From Pontibacter coccineus (GTDB lineage Bacteria > Bacteroidota > Bacteroidia > Cytophagales > Hymenobacteraceae): DNA of 64,000 nucleotides. A program made the position numbers and the translations under genes. Where the stretch lies: NCBI RefSeq assembly GCF_030546575.1, contig NZ_JAUOTN010000010.1, positions 155,669 through 219,668 on the forward strand, written 5' to 3'. The stretch's first letter is position 1, and each line of letters begins with the position of its first letter. A model generated the notes under the pieces. That model was not told the DNA's origin. It did no database searches and saw nothing but the letters and a program-made list of their open reading frames with translations. This document shows positions 1 through 9,802 of this stretch, piece after piece.

Positions 1-137
1 CGTGCCTGGGCTGCTTCTTCCGCTTTGTAGTAAAGTGTTACTGCTTTTCTGGAATTGGAGGCGGGTCTGCCCTGCGCCAGGCAAGCGGTCGCTATACTTA
101 AGGTAATCAGAGTCAGAAGAAGCAGTGGCTTAAGCAT
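1..137 (-). CDS. secreted protein, N-terminal fragment (possible TPR protein)
   Basis: This gene runs off the left edge; only about 45 residues are visible. It starts with an ATG six bases after the queE stop codon, so it is probably the second gene of that operon. The first 20 or so residues are a clear signal peptide (MLKPLLLL, hydrophobic core, Ala-rich end with a CLAQG cleavage region), so the product is exported. The mature part begins with a short Ser/Arg stretch followed by AVTLYYKAEEAAQA, which resembles the first helix of a tetratricopeptide repeat. That reading is a guess from a few residues. It could equally be the start of an OmpA/PD40-type envelope protein. Confidence 0.6.
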   Translation of the reverse strand, partial: MLKPLLLLTLITLSIATACLAQGRPASNSRKAVTLYYKAEEAAQA

Positions 138-143
138 AGCTTG

Positions 144-827
144 TTACGGGATATCCATGTACTTGTGTGTCTGCAAGGACACACGCCATTGGGGGTTGTT
201 TTTAACGTATTCAACAATCAGCGGCATAAGTTGCCCGGCCTTGCTCCACTCTGGTTGCAGGAATAACTTACAGCCAGCTCCTACCCTTGCCGCATGCTCT
301 TCTGCCCAGGCAAAATCCGATTTGTTAAATATAATGACTTTTAGCTCATCTGCAAAAGGATAGACAGAAGCATCGGGCGCCTTGAATTTTTTAGGAGACA
401 AACACACCCAATCCCAGTGGCCGCTCAGAGGGTAAGCCCCGGAAGTTTCGATCATGGTGCGTATACCTGCCTCCTGCAATCCGGCTGTTAGCGGGTGGAG
501 ATTGTACAGCAAAGGTTCGCCTCCTGTTACTACGACGGTTTTGCCCGGAAAGGTTTTGGCGGTATCCACGATCTCAGGCACAGGCGTGAGCGGATGCAGT
601 TCAGCATCCCAGCTCTCCTTTACATCGCACCAGTGGCAGCCCACATCGCAGCCTCCCAGCCTGATAAAGTAAGCTGCCGTGCCGGTATTGCCACCCTCTC
701 CCTGAATGGTATAAAAAGCCTCCATCAACGGAAGTTCACTGCCATCTTTGGGCACCGTATGTATCGAGGCGGTCTTGTATGCTTTTGTATTTTCCAATTC
801 TGTATTCCATCGGCTATACCTGAACAT
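144..827 (-). CDS. queE: 7-carboxy-7-deazaguanine synthase (radical SAM)
   Basis: QueE converts 6-carboxytetrahydropterin to 7-carboxy-7-deazaguanine, the ring-contraction step on the way to queuosine in tRNA, in the cytoplasm. The protein has the family opening MEAFYTIQGEG followed by the radical SAM cysteines at 60, 64 and 67 (CDVGCHWC) and then DVKESWD, typical of QueE. GGEPLL around residue 100 is the usual SAM-binding region. Length (227 with the first ATG) is slightly long. The first ATG lies exactly in the centre of an inverted repeat (814-837), and family members usually begin 15-20 residues before MEAFYT, so a TTG or GTG start inside the first 35 codons is possible. No other queuosine genes are present here. 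Function is secure; the start is not. Confidence 0.93.
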   Translation of the reverse strand: MFRYSRWNTELENTKAYKTASIHTVPKDGSELPLMEAFYTIQGEGGNTGTAAYFIRLGGCDVGCHWCDVKESWDAELHPLTPVPEIVDTAKTFPGKTVVVTGGEPLLYNLHPLTAGLQEAGIRTMIETSGAYPLSGHWDWVCLSPKKFKAPDASVYPFADELKVIIFNKSDFAWAEEHAARVGAGCKLFLQPEWSKAGQLMPLIVEYVKNNPQWRVSLQTHKYMDIP

Positions 828-837
828 TCAGGTATAG
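814..837. repeat. inverted pair of the AGGTATAG word over the queE start
   Basis: Arms CTATACCTGAA and TTCAGGTATAG are perfect 11-base complements separated by CA. The annotated queE ATG (825-827, minus strand) sits at the centre. In RNA this would form a tight hairpin holding the start codon; in DNA it could be a protein site. Confidence 0.7.
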
Positions 838-1531
838 ACCTTCATTAAATTAAATTTCGGCTAAGCCTGTCCATTCTATAACCTATCCGAACTTGCAAAG
901 TTAGTTAAAAAAGCAACAAGGTAGAGATCAACTTATGTTCCGCTATACCTGAGCGGAACATAAATTTCTGTCATCTGGCTGTTGTAGGGACAGGTCGCGA
1001 CCTGTCCGAATCGTGCACAAGCATTAGCGGAGTGGATGCAGAGGTAGTGCAGACTAATTCAGGGAATATATGAAAAAGCTCTTTCGTGCATAAATGTCCC
1101 AAAGCTACCTGCTGATGATTTCGACATCGGCGCGAGCAGGTATACTAAACGCTCTTTCGGACATCCGTGTCCGAAAGCTATCTGTTGGGGATGTCCACAT
1201 CCCCGCAAGCCGATCTTGCCAGCTCTTCGGGATTTATCAATCCCGAACCAAAGAGGGCCTCCCCCCCACTTTCGGGGATTTCCTAATTCCCATGTTTGGG
1301 TTCGCCTTCAGGTATAGGGGACATGGATGTCCTAAAGAGCGCTCAGGAGCGCGCCGGTTGGCTACCTCCTAATGTGCTTATGCCAGCCGGGAGACCCTTC
1401 ACAGTTGAGAACTGTCAACCTCCTTTTGATTCAGATACAGATCTATCTGAGCCAGCTTTACGACCATTTGAAAGCTTCCATGGGGCAGTTCACAATATGT
1501 TCATAGGCAGCGAACAACTGAATCAAATTTA
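838..1531. other. non-coding stretch between queE and folD
   Basis: No convincing gene is present in about 690 bases. Short open frames on the plus strand have no recognisable product and cross palindromes. The middle part (933-1352) is a palindrome array described separately. The rest is unremarkable, and no tRNA or riboswitch was recognised. Confidence 0.6.
933..1352. repeat. cluster of short perfect palindromes with a diverged ~72-bp period
   Basis: Perfect or near-perfect hairpins lie at 933-963 (arms TTATGTTCCGCT/AGCGGAACATAA, loop ATACCTG), 988-1007 (half-site GGACAGGTCG), 1154-1177 (CTTTCGGACA/TGTCCGAAAG), 1187-1204 (GGGGATGT/ACATCCCC), 1226-1247 (TTCGGGATT/AATCCCGAA), 1319-1332 (GGACAT/ATGTCC) and 1339-1352 (GCGCTC/GAGCGC). 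The segments starting with GCTCTTTCG at 1078 and 1151, and the related GCTCTTCGG at 1222, line up with each other and with the following AAAGCTAxCTGxTG stretch. The array therefore looks like degraded tandem copies of one unit whose stems changed but stayed paired. It resembles REP-type intergenic elements; the family is unknown to me. Confidence 0.75.
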
Positions 1532-1570
1532 AAAAGGCTCCTACCTGTTTTAGAGAGGTAGGAGCCTTTT
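1532..1570. terminator. bidirectional terminator after folD
   Basis: A 15-bp perfect stem (AAAAGGCTCCTACCT / AGGTAGGAGCCTTTT) with a 9-base loop and A/T runs on both sides lies 25 bases after the folD stop. Confidence 0.9.
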
Positions 1571-1594
1571 AGAATAATAGGGGCAAGAGACAGG

Positions 1595-2476
1595 TTACGC
1601 GTATACCTCTTTTCTCGCCGCTCGCAATGTGTTCTTTAGCAGCATGGCAATGGTCAGCGGACCAACCCCACCTGGAACCGGCGTAATGTAGCTGCATTTT
1701 GGTGCCACGTTGTCAAAATCTACGTCGCCACGCAGCCTGTAGCCGGACTTGCGGGTAGGGTCCGGTACACGGGTTGTGCCCACGTCGATCACCACAGCGC
1801 CTTCTTTTACCATATCGGCAGTTATTAATCCTGGCAGGCCAACAGCGGCAATAATGATATCAGCCTGACGGGTGTGGTAGGCCAGGTCGTAGGTGTTGCG
1901 GTGGCAGAGCGTAACAGTAGCATTTCCCGGATAAGCGGCCTTGGCCATCAGGATGCTCATCGGAGAGCCCACGATGTTGCTGCGGCCGATCACCACGCAG
2001 TGTCTGCCGTTTGTTTCGATGCCGTAGCGCTCGATCAATTGCAGGATGCCATAAGGAGTGGCAGGCAGGAAAGAAGTCAGACCGGCTACCATACGGCCCA
2101 CGTTTGCCGGATGGAAACCATCCACGTCTTTTTTCGGGTCTACCGCTTCCAGTACTTTCTGCGTGTTGATGTGCTTTGGCAGCGGTAACTGCACAATAAA
2201 ACCGTCCACCTCTTCGCTCTCGTTCAGCTCCTTTATTTTGCTAAGCAGTTCTTCCTCGGTTACATCGTCTTCATAACGCACCAGTGTAGAGCCGAAGCCT
2301 ACGCGTTCACAGGCCAGCACCTTATTGTTCACGTACGTAACAGACCCACCGTCATTGCCTACCAGTATCGCCGCCAGGTGCGGCACCTTGCCTCCATTGG
2401 CTTTAATTTCGGCAACTTCAGCAGCAATCTCTTGCTGAATGGTTTCAGATGTTTTTTTACCGTCGAGGAGAATCAT
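1595..2476 (-). CDS. folD: bifunctional methylenetetrahydrofolate dehydrogenase / cyclohydrolase
   Basis: FolD interconverts 5,10-methylene-, 5,10-methenyl- and 10-formyl-tetrahydrofolate using NADP, supplying one-carbon units for purines and formyl-Met. The 293-residue length is normal. Visible motifs are YVNNK (Tyr48, Lys52; catalytic lysine motif YxxxK), [12 protein letters not shown], the nucleotide-binding GRSNIVGSP near residue 165, and [15 protein letters not shown] near the C terminus. It lies 36 bases downstream of the CYTH-domain gene on the same strand and is probably transcribed with it. A strong terminator follows. The ATG start fits the family start MILLDGK. Confidence 0.97.
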   Translation of the reverse strand: MILLDGKKTSETIQQEIAAEVAEIKANGGKVPHLAAILVGNDGGSVTYVNNKVLACERVGFGSTLVRYEDDVTEEELLSKIKELNESEEVDGFIVQLPLPKHINTQKVLEAVDPKKDVDGFHPANVGRMVAGLTSFLPATPYGILQLIERYGIETNGRHCVVIGRSNIVGSPMSILMAKAAYPGNATVTLCHRNTYDLAYHTRQADIIIAAVGLPGLITADMVKEGAVVIDVGTTRVPDPTRKSGYRLRGDVDFDNVAPKCSYITPVPGGVGPLTIAMLLKNTLRAARKEVYA

Positions 2477-2512
2477 GTTTTTTGTTAAAAATTATAAGTT
2501 GATTGTTCTGAA

Positions 2513-3013
2513 TTATAAGTCGACATAAGAGTCGTTTATCAGGTCTTCATCGGCGATCTGCAGCAGCTCTTTATAGTAGCCGCATTGCTGTCGCAGCACA
2601 TCCATACCTAACGAACCCTCCAGGTCTATGGCTTCGATCTCTATAAAGTGCCCCGCCCCTTCCAGGTGATCGATGTGAAATTTCACATTGTCAATAAAGA
2701 AGATCTTGCGAAATTTCTTTACCTGTGCCAGGGTCTGTTTGCCATCGCAAATCTGCGCAACAGTGGTCGGGCTGGGATTCTTCAGGTATAGCAACACTTC
2801 AGTCTTTTGCACGCCTCCACTGATTTCCCGCCTGTAGTGCATCAGCACATTTTCAATATTGCCTTGCCGATGCTTGAGCTTGCCTGTCTCGGTTTCATAA
2901 AAAGTGTCTGTCTGCACGTCGAGGCCTACATATTCAGCCTTGTGTTGCAGCAATATATTGGCTGCAACAGAGGGATCGGTACAGTGGGCTTTTATCGTGA
3001 TGTCAGTGTACAA
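2513..3013 (-). CDS. CYTH-domain protein (class IV adenylate cyclase-like)
   Basis: The protein has the CYTH triphosphate-tunnel pattern: ITIKAHC at the start (ExExK-like strand, here with Thr in place of the first Glu), then KLKHRQGN and LMHYRRE basic strands in the first third, and FIEIEAIDLEG near residue 140, which gives acidic metal ligands. Members of this group are annotated as class IV adenylate cyclase (CyaB) or thiamine-triphosphatase-like; the true substrate cannot be told here. I chose the TTG at 3013 (167 residues) because it places the IKAHC strand at the N terminus as in relatives. The open frame continues upstream to a TTG at 3133, but that codon lies inside the lepA terminator stem. 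It is followed closely by folD. Confidence 0.75.
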   Translation of the reverse strand: MYTDITIKAHCTDPSVAANILLQHKAEYVGLDVQTDTFYETETGKLKHRQGNIENVLMHYRREISGGVQKTEVLLYLKNPSPTTVAQICDGKQTLAQVKKFRKIFFIDNVKFHIDHLEGAGHFIEIEAIDLEGSLGMDVLRQQCGYYKELLQIADEDLINDSYVDL

Positions 3014-3128
3014 TTCGTCCGTAAATTTTAGTCGAACAAGGACTATGTGGCGGAGCACGAAAAGGACTAGTTCAAATATGTGTCCTTTATCCTTCGTCAA
3101 AAACTTCCTTTGCCAGGGAAATATAAGC

Positions 3129-3166
3129 GACAAGCCCCGGCGTGCAGGGGCACGTCGGGGCTTGTC
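3129..3166. terminator. hairpin terminator after lepA
   Basis: Perfect 11-bp stem GACAAGCCCCG / CGGGGCTTGTC with a GC-rich inner part lies just downstream of lepA on the minus strand. The following T tract is weak. Confidence 0.65.
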
Positions 3167-3170
3167 TTTG

Positions 3171-4955
3171 TTAGTCGAGCTTGAGCACAGCTAAGAAGGC
3201 TTCTTGCGGGATCTCCACGTTGCCTACCTGGCGCATGCGTTTCTTTCCTTTCTTCTGTTTCTCGAGGAGCTTGCGTTTACGCGAAATGTCACCGCCGTAG
3301 CATTTGGCCAGTACGTTTTTGCGCAGGGCCTTCACCGTTTCACGGGCGATGATCTTCTGCCCGATTGCCGCCTGTATGGCGATCTCGAACATCTGGCGCG
3401 GCAGCAGCTCACGGAGCTTCTCGCACAGGCGCTTGCCCCAATCGTAGGCTTTGTCGCGGTGCACGATGGCACTCAGGGCATCCACCTTCTCACCGTTCAG
3501 CATCACGTCCAGCTTCACCATGTTCGACTGACGGAAACCAATCAGCTCGTAGTCAAGCGAGGCGTAGCCCCTGGAAATGGTCTTCAGTTTATCAAAAAAG
3601 TCGAATACGATCTCAGCAAGCGGCATTTCAAACGAAAGCTCCACACGGTCGCTAGTCAGGTATGTCTGGTTTTTCAGAACACCGCGCTTGTCCATACACA
3701 GCGTAATGATCGGGCCTACATACTCCGCCTTTGAGATGATCTGCGCTTTGATAAACGGCTCCTCGATGCGGTCGATATAGTTGGGCTCCGGCATTTCGGA
3801 AGGTGCGTTTACCTTCAGCAGCTCACCTTTGGTAGAATAGGCATGGAACTGCACCGACGGAACGGTCGTGATCACCGTCATATCGAACTCGCGCTCCAGA
3901 CGCTCCTGCACGATTTCCATGTGCAGCATACCCAGGAAGCCGCAACGGAAACCAAAGCCAAGGGCGGCGGATGTCTCCGGCTCCCATACCAGCGAAGCAT
4001 CGTTCAGCTGCAGCTTCTCCATGGAGTTGCGCAGCTCTTCGTACTCGCTCGTCTCTACCGGGTAGATACCGGCAAATACCATCGGTTTCACATCTTCGAA
4101 GCCCTGTATACCTACAGCGGGACGATCGACGTGCGTGATGGTATCGCCTACTTTTACCTCTTTCGCGTTCTTTATACCGGAGATCAGGTAGCCCACGTTA
4201 CCGGCAGCCATCTCCTGGCGCGGCTCCTGGTTCAGTCTCAGCACACCAATCTCGTCGGCTTCATAGGTTTTGCCGGTGTTGATGAACTTTACCTTCTCCC
4301 CTTTTTTAAGGGTTCCGTTGTAAATTCTGAAGTATACCTCAATGCCTCTGTAGGAGTTGAAAACCGAGTCAAAGATAAGTGCCTGCAGTGGAGCGGCCGG
4401 ATCACCCTTCGGAGCCGGAATACGATCACAGATGGCATTCAGGATATTTTCGATACCGATACCAGATTTGCCGGAAGCCAGGATAATGTCTTCTTTGTCA
4501 CACCCAATCAGGTCGATGATCTGGTCGCTAACCTCCTCGGGCATAGCGTGCGGCAGGTCAATCTTGTTCAGCACCGGTATGATTTCCAGGTCAGAACCGA
4601 TGGCCAGGTATAGGTTGGAGATCGTCTGCGCCTCTATTCCTTGTGAAGAGTCCACGATCAACAGTGCACCCTCGCAGGCGGCAATGGAACGGGATACTTC
4701 ATAAGAGAAGTCAACGTGGCCTGGCGTATCGATCAGGTTCAACACATATTCCTCTCCTTTGTATCGGTAGTTCATCTGGATGGCGTGGCTCTTGATGGTA
4801 ATGCCGCGCTCACGCTCCAGATCCATGTTGTCGAGCAGCTGGTTTTGCATTTCACGCTCTGCCACCGTAGAAGTAAACTCTAACAGGCGGTCAGCCAGGG
4901 TACTTTTACCATGGTCGATGTGGGCGATGATGCAGAAATTGCGAATGTTCTTCAT
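3171..4955 (-). CDS. lepA: elongation factor 4 (translational GTPase)
   Basis: LepA/EF-4 is a ribosome-associated GTPase that acts on stalled or mistranslocated elongating ribosomes and in 30S assembly. The 594-residue length is typical. The G domain shows AHIDHGKST (residues 11-19), the switch II motif DTPGHVDF, and NKIDLP, followed by EF-G-like domains and the LepA-specific C-terminal region with [15 protein letters not shown] near the end. The start [18 protein letters not shown] matches the family. It is transcribed on the minus strand, divergent from the PAS-LuxR regulator, and is followed by a terminator before the CYTH gene. Confidence 0.98.
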   Translation of the reverse strand: MKNIRNFCIIAHIDHGKSTLADRLLEFTSTVAEREMQNQLLDNMDLERERGITIKSHAIQMNYRYKGEEYVLNLIDTPGHVDFSYEVSRSIAACEGALLIVDSSQGIEAQTISNLYLAIGSDLEIIPVLNKIDLPHAMPEEVSDQIIDLIGCDKEDIILASGKSGIGIENILNAICDRIPAPKGDPAAPLQALIFDSVFNSYRGIEVYFRIYNGTLKKGEKVKFINTGKTYEADEIGVLRLNQEPRQEMAAGNVGYLISGIKNAKEVKVGDTITHVDRPAVGIQGFEDVKPMVFAGIYPVETSEYEELRNSMEKLQLNDASLVWEPETSAALGFGFRCGFLGMLHMEIVQERLEREFDMTVITTVPSVQFHAYSTKGELLKVNAPSEMPEPNYIDRIEEPFIKAQIISKAEYVGPIITLCMDKRGVLKNQTYLTSDRVELSFEMPLAEIVFDFFDKLKTISRGYASLDYELIGFRQSNMVKLDVMLNGEKVDALSAIVHRDKAYDWGKRLCEKLRELLPRQMFEIAIQAAIGQKIIARETVKALRKNVLAKCYGGDISRKRKLLEKQKKGKKRMRQVGNVEIPQEAFLAVLKLD

Positions 4956-5140
4956 AAATAGTAATTACGAAAAACAAAGTTAAGAAGAATGTAGGTTTGT
5001 TGCTGTATTCCGCCTAAAATGATTTTTTGTTTGCCGCAATCGTCGGGCTGCACTTATGAATTAGGTATGCTAACTATTTCATTTTCCGCATATTCCTTAT
5101 AACTTTAGTTTCTTGTATAAACCCGCTCTTCCTATACCTT

Positions 5141-5842
5141 ATGCCCGAACAGTCTTCCGATGCGATTAAGATGGCTGCCATGGAGCGCGAGATCCGAAAT
5201 CTGCGCGAGAAATGTGCGTTCCTGGAAAAAGTCATCCATGAGGTGCCGGCCAACATCTACATCTCCAACCTCAATTCGGGCGTAGTCTGGTGCAACCGCA
5301 CCAACGAAGAGGCCCTGGGCTATACCCTGGAAGAGATCCTGGAAATGGGCGGCATGGCTTATCTGGAGGCCATTGTGCATCCAGACGACCAGAATATACC
5401 TGAGGACAGCATCACCCATTACCAGCATTTTGACGGGGCTGAGTTCGGTGGTTTGTTCCGGGCGAAGCACAGGCAGGAAAGCGAGTACAAGTGGTTTCTG
5501 GGCTGGGCTAAAGCCTTCAGCAAAAACCAGCAGGGCGAGGTGAAAGAGGTCATTTGCGTGGATGTGGACATGAGTCCCCACATGAATACCGAAGAACAGC
5601 TGACGCAGGCGCTCAAGGAAAACCTGAAGCAAAAGAACAAACTCCTGTTGAAAAGTCTGCGCAAGCGCGAAATCGAGATACTGGAATTAGTCTGCAAAGG
5701 CTGCAGCACAAAAGAAATTGCCGATCGGCTCTTTATCAGTCCGAATACCGTGAGCACCCACCGCAAGAGCATCCAGAAAAAGCTGGGCACTAGCAATGTG
5801 GCTGACCTGGTATCGCTGGGCAAGGAAGCAGGTATAGGCTAA
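5141..5842 (+). CDS. PAS domain - LuxR-type transcription regulator
   Basis: A 233-residue regulator with a short N-terminal coiled coil (residues 10-30), a PAS fold (about 30-150, containing IVHPDD and a PAC-like strand EVICVDVDMS), a linking helix, and a LuxR/GerE helix-turn-helix at about 165-228 (KREIEILELVCKG, STKEIADRLFISPNTVSTH). PAS-HTH proteins of this type sense a small ligand or redox state in the cytoplasm and bind DNA directly. There is no receiver domain, so no partner kinase is implied. It is transcribed divergently from lepA and closed by a terminator. Target genes are unknown; the downstream icmF gene is the nearest candidate, but nothing in the sequence proves it. Confidence 0.9.
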   Translation: MPEQSSDAIKMAAMEREIRNLREKCAFLEKVIHEVPANIYISNLNSGVVWCNRTNEEALGYTLEEILEMGGMAYLEAIVHPDDQNIPEDSITHYQHFDGAEFGGLFRAKHRQESEYKWFLGWAKAFSKNQQGEVKEVICVDVDMSPHMNTEEQLTQALKENLKQKNKLLLKSLRKREIEILELVCKGCSTKEIADRLFISPNTVSTHRKSIQKKLGTSNVADLVSLGKEAGIG

Positions 5843-5863
5843 GGCACATTTTAGTGTGACAGG

Positions 5864-5902
5864 TATAGCCTGGTGCTTCGCTGCATCAGGCTATATTTTT
5901 TT
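5864..5902 (+). terminator. intrinsic terminator after the PAS-LuxR gene
   Basis: Stem TATAGCCTGGTGC / GCATCAGGCTATA (13 pairs, one G-T) is followed by seven T residues. One arm includes part of the AGGTATAGC word. Confidence 0.88.
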
Positions 5903-6001
5903 GAGGGCTTGTCACGTAGAGCAAGGTATAGCCTGCGCTGTCAATCCTGCGCGAAAATGACTATATTCGCATCAAATTTGAAAAACCCTTGTTAGTAAAT
6001 T

Positions 6002-9000
6002 ATGCAAGTTACTAAAATAGAGCCATATAAGCCCGTTAACCATATTCGTATCGTGACGGCAGCTTCGCTGTTCGACGGGCACGATGCTTCGATCAACATC
6101 ATGCGCCGCATCATCCAGGCCTCCGGCGCCGAGGTCATTCACCTGGGCCATAACCGCTCCGTGCAGGAAATTGTGGACTGCGCCGTGCAGGAAGATGCAC
6201 AGGCCATCGCCATCACCTCTTACCAGGGCGGCCATATAGAGTATTTTAAATACATGTACGATCTGCTCAACGAGCGCGGCTGCGGCCATATCCGCATTTT
6301 TGGCGGCGGTGGCGGGGTTATTCTCCCAACTGAGATCGAGGAACTGCACGAGTACGGCATTGCCCGCATCTACTCCCCTGACGATGGCCGCGCCATGGGC
6401 CTGCAAGGTATGATCAACGACATGCTGGAGAAATGCGACTTCCCGACAGGCAAAGACCTGAATGGTGAGGCCAAGCACCTACGTGACAAAGATCCGAAAG
6501 CCATTGCTCGCCTGATCTCTGCGGCTGAGAACTTCCCGGAAGAAGCCCGCAGCATCCTGAATGAAGTAAGAGAGCAGGCCAAAGAAGTAAAAACACCGGT
6601 GCTGGGTATAACCGGTACAGGTGGTGCCGGTAAGTCGTCGCTTGTTGACGAACTGGTACGCCGCTTTTTAATTGATTTCCCGGAAAAGAAGATCGCCATT
6701 ATCTCCGTAGACCCATCGAAGCGCAAAACGGGTGGTGCCCTACTGGGAGACCGTATCCGCATGAACTCGATCTCGAACGAGCGGGTATACATGCGATCAT
6801 TGGCTACTCGCCAAAGTAACCTCGCCCTGAGCAAGTATGTGCAGGACGCGGTGGACATCGTGAAGGCGGCTGATTTTGACATGATTATCCTCGAGACCTC
6901 CGGAATCGGCCAGTCTGACACGGAGATTATCGAGCACTCAGACATGAGCCTTTATGTGATGACGCCGGAGTACGGTGCCGCCACGCAGCTCGAGAAAATC
7001 GACATGCTCGACTTCGCCGACGTGATCGCGCTGAACAAATTCGACAAGCGCGGTGCCCTAGACGCCCTGCGTGACGTGAAGAAACAATACAAGCGCAACC
7101 ACCAGCTATGGGACGTGAGCGACGAGGAGATTCCCGTGTTCGGCACCATTGCCTCGCAGTTCAACGACCCGGGCATGAACCAGCTCTACCGTGCCGTGAT
7201 GGCCAAGCTGTCGGAGAAAACAGGGATAGCATTCGATTCTAACCTGCAAACCTCCAAAGAAATGTCGGAGAAGGTGTTCATCATCCCTCCTGCTCGTACC
7301 CGCTACCTTTCTGAAATCTCCGAAACGATCCGCAACTACGACAAGTGGACGAAGGACCAGGCCGAGGTGGCCCAGAAACTCTTCGGCATCAAGAAGTCGA
7401 TTGAGGCGGTGCAAGGGATTGAGGTGGAAGACAAAGACCGTCTGATCAGGCAGCTCGAGCAGGCCTATGCCGAGGTGGAGTTGAGTCTGGATGGACAAAA
7501 CAAGAAGATACTCGAGAACTGGAAAGACAAAGTACAGTCCTACAAAAACGAGTTCTATGTCTTCAAGGTACGCGATAAGGAGCTGAAGATCAAGACACAT
7601 ACCGAGTCGCTTTCGCACCTGCAGATCCCGAAGGTGTCTACGCCACGCTACGAGGCCTGGGGTGACTTGCTCAAGTGGAACCTGCAGGAGAACGTGCCGG
7701 GTGAGTTCCCTTATACGGCGGGCGTGTTCCCGTTCAAGCGCGAAGGCGAAGACCCTACGCGTATGTTTGCGGGCGAAGGCGGACCGGAGCGTACGAACCG
7801 TCGCTTCCACTACGTGAGTTTGGGCATGCCGGCCAAGCGCCTGTCTACGGCTTTTGACTCGGTAACGCTCTATGGCGAGGACCCGGATTTCAGACCCGAT
7901 ATCTACGGCAAGATCGGTAACTCCGGCGTAAGCATCTGCTGCCTGGACGATGCCAAGAAACTGTACTCCGGCTTCAACTTGGCCGATCCGATGACGTCCG
8001 TTTCCATGACCATCAACGGCCCTGCTGCAATCCTGACCGGCTTCTTTATGAATGCCGCCATCGACCAGCAGTGCGAACTGTACATCAAGGAAAATGGACT
8101 GGAAGACGATATCAACCAGAAAATTGAAGCGATCTACCAGGAGAAAGGTATAGCGCGTCCGAAGTACCAGGGCGAACTGCCACAGGGCAACGACGGCCTT
8201 GGGCTGATGCTGCTCGGCGTAACAGGTGACCAGGTGCTGCCAGCCGAGGTATACGAGCCGATCAAAACCCGCACCTTAGCAGCCGTACGCGGCACGGTGC
8301 AGGCTGACATCCTGAAAGAAGACCAAGCGCAGAACACCTGCATCTTCTCTACCGAATTCTCGCTTCGTTTGATGGGCGACGTGCAGGCGTACTTCATCGA
8401 CAAGAACGTGCGCAACTTCTACTCGGTGTCTATCTCCGGTTACCACATTGCGGAGGCCGGCGCCAACCCGATCTCGCAGCTGGCTTTCACACTGGCTAAC
8501 GGCTTCACGTTTGTGGAGTACTATGTGAGCCGCGGCATGGACATCAACAAGTTTGCGCCGAACTTGAGCTTCTTCTTCTCCAATGGCATCGACCCCGAGT
8601 ATGCGGTGATCGGCCGTGTAGCTCGTAGAATTTGGGCAAAGGCGATGAAGCACAAGTATAACGCCGATGCCCGTTCTCAGATGTTGAAATACCACATCCA
8701 AACGTCCGGCCGTTCGCTGCACGCCCAGGAAATCGATTTCAACGATATCCGTACCACGCTGCAGGCACTGTATGCCATTTACGACAATTGTAACTCGCTG
8801 CATACAAACGCTTACGACGAAGCCATTACTACGCCAACCGAAGCTTCTGTTCGTCGTGCGATGGCCATTCAGCTCATCATCAACCGTGAGTTGGGTCTGG
8901 CGAAAAACGAGAACCCACTGCAGGGTTCGTTCATCATAGAAGAACTGACTGACCTGGTAGAAGAAGCTGTACTGCTGGAGTTTGACCGCATCACGGAGCG

Positions 9001-9388
9001 TGGCGGTGTGCTGGGCGCCATGGAAACCATGTACCAGCGCGGCAAGATCCAGGAAGAGAGTTTATACTACGAGACACTGAAGCATACCGGCGAATACCCG
9101 ATCATTGGCGTGAACACCTTCCTGTCTTCTACCGGCTCTCCTACGGTACTTCCCAAAGAAGTTATCCGGGCGACAGAAGAAGAAAAGCAGTACCAGATCG
9201 CCATGCTGCAGACCTTGCAGCAGCGCAACGCTGACAAAACGCCTGAGATGCTGAAGCGTCTCCAGCAAGTGGCCATCGCCAACGGCAACATCTTCGAAGA
9301 AATGATGGAGGCTGTGAAGTACTGCTCGCTGGGCCAGATCACGAATGCCCTGTTCGAAGTAGGCGGACAGTACCGCAGAAATATGTAA
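6002..9388 (+). CDS. icmF: fused isobutyryl-CoA mutase with its G-protein chaperone
   Basis: IcmF is an adenosylcobalamin enzyme that interconverts isobutyryl-CoA and butyryl-CoA; some members also use isovaleryl/pivalyl-CoA. Domain order in 1128 residues matches the family: a B12-binding domain at 1-140 with SLFDGHDAS (cobalt ligand His27), a MeaB/ArgK-type GTPase chaperone at about 195-430 with P-loop [12 protein letters not shown] near 205, a linker helix region, and the mutase TIM barrel from about 565. Where methylmalonyl-CoA mutase has TRGPYATMY, this protein has [10 protein letters not shown], with Phe replacing the catalytic Tyr as expected for IcmF. It is a single-gene unit ending at a strong terminator. 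A role in branched-chain or short-chain acyl-CoA metabolism is inferred. Confidence 0.96.
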   Translation: MQVTKIEPYKPVNHIRIVTAASLFDGHDASINIMRRIIQASGAEVIHLGHNRSVQEIVDCAVQEDAQAIAITSYQGGHIEYFKYMYDLLNERGCGHIRIFGGGGGVILPTEIEELHEYGIARIYSPDDGRAMGLQGMINDMLEKCDFPTGKDLNGEAKHLRDKDPKAIARLISAAENFPEEARSILNEVREQAKEVKTPVLGITGTGGAGKSSLVDELVRRFLIDFPEKKIAIISVDPSKRKTGGALLGDRIRMNSISNERVYMRSLATRQSNLALSKYVQDAVDIVKAADFDMIILETSGIGQSDTEIIEHSDMSLYVMTPEYGAATQLEKIDMLDFADVIALNKFDKRGALDALRDVKKQYKRNHQLWDVSDEEIPVFGTIASQFNDPGMNQLYRAVMAKLSEKTGIAFDSNLQTSKEMSEKVFIIPPARTRYLSEISETIRNYDKWTKDQAEVAQKLFGIKKSIEAVQGIEVEDKDRLIRQLEQAYAEVELSLDGQNKKILENWKDKVQSYKNEFYVFKVRDKELKIKTHTESLSHLQIPKVSTPRYEAWGDLLKWNLQENVPGEFPYTAGVFPFKREGEDPTRMFAGEGGPERTNRRFHYVSLGMPAKRLSTAFDSVTLYGEDPDFRPDIYGKIGNSGVSICCLDDAKKLYSGFNLADPMTSVSMTINGPAAILTGFFMNAAIDQQCELYIKENGLEDDINQKIEAIYQEKGIARPKYQGELPQGNDGLGLMLLGVTGDQVLPAEVYEPIKTRTLAAVRGTVQADILKEDQAQNTCIFSTEFSLRLMGDVQAYFIDKNVRNFYSVSISGYHIAEAGANPISQLAFTLANGFTFVEYYVSRGMDINKFAPNLSFFFSNGIDPEYAVIGRVARRIWAKAMKHKYNADARSQMLKYHIQTSGRSLHAQEIDFNDIRTTLQALYAIYDNCNSLHTNAYDEAITTPTEASVRRAMAIQLIINRELGLAKNENPLQGSFIIEELTDLVEEAVLLEFDRITERGGVLGAMETMYQRGKIQEESLYYETLKHTGEYPIIGVNTFLSSTGSPTVLPKEVIRATEEEKQYQIAMLQTLQQRNADKTPEMLKRLQQVAIANGNIFEEMMEAVKYCSLGQITNALFEVGGQYRRNM

Positions 9389-9425
9389 GCACGATTATAC
9401 AATGCCCGCTTTAGCCGGCGTTTAT

Positions 9426-9463
9426 AAAAAAGAAGGCCGGTCAATTGACCGGCCTTCTTTTTT
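9426..9463. terminator. terminator after icmF
   Basis: A perfect 38-bp palindrome (half AAAAAAGAAGGCCGGTCAA) with a T-rich end lies 38 bases after the icmF stop. Confidence 0.93.
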
Positions 9464-9543
9464 AGGCCTGCTGACAGCGAGCAACCTGACAACAAATTGC
9501 TGCTTAGCAAGGTATTATACAACAACGAACAAGCATCGCGTTT

Positions 9544-9705
9544 ATGAAAACAAAAAACAAAGACTTAGAGAACTTCCCTTTTGTGCTGGTAGGTTCTGCC
9601 CTCCTTTTCTTAGGCCTGGCAACGTATGTATACCTCAGCACAAGAATTGAAGACGAAGACATCGATTTTGACCTGTGGGACGAAGATGTTAACAACTACG
9701 CCTGA
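9544..9705 (+). CDS. 53-residue single-pass membrane protein
   Basis: A short open frame with an ATG lies between two strong terminators. It encodes a basic N terminus (MKTKNKDLEN), one transmembrane helix at about 12-32 (FPFVLVGSALLFLGLATYVY) and a highly acidic tail (EDEDIDFDLWDED). The basic-TM-acidic layout and its isolation between terminators suggest a genuine small gene. I do not recognise the family. The likely topology, with the basic end inside and the acidic tail outside, is inferred. Confidence 0.6.
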   Translation: MKTKNKDLENFPFVLVGSALLFLGLATYVYLSTRIEDEDIDFDLWDEDVNNYA

Positions 9706-9743
9706 TCAAGCTAAGGTATAGATCTTCTTTATTAAAGATAAAA

Positions 9744-9785
9744 AAAGCCAGTTCGCTATACCTTGGCAGGCAGCGAACTGGCTTT
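9744..9785 (-). terminator. terminator after the rnk-like gene
   Basis: 14-bp stem AAAGCCAGTTCGCT / AGCGAACTGGCTTT. On the minus strand it is followed by a run of seven T. The loop contains a CTATACCT-type word. Confidence 0.9.
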
Positions 9786-9802
9786 GTATGTTTTAAGGAG
9801 CC

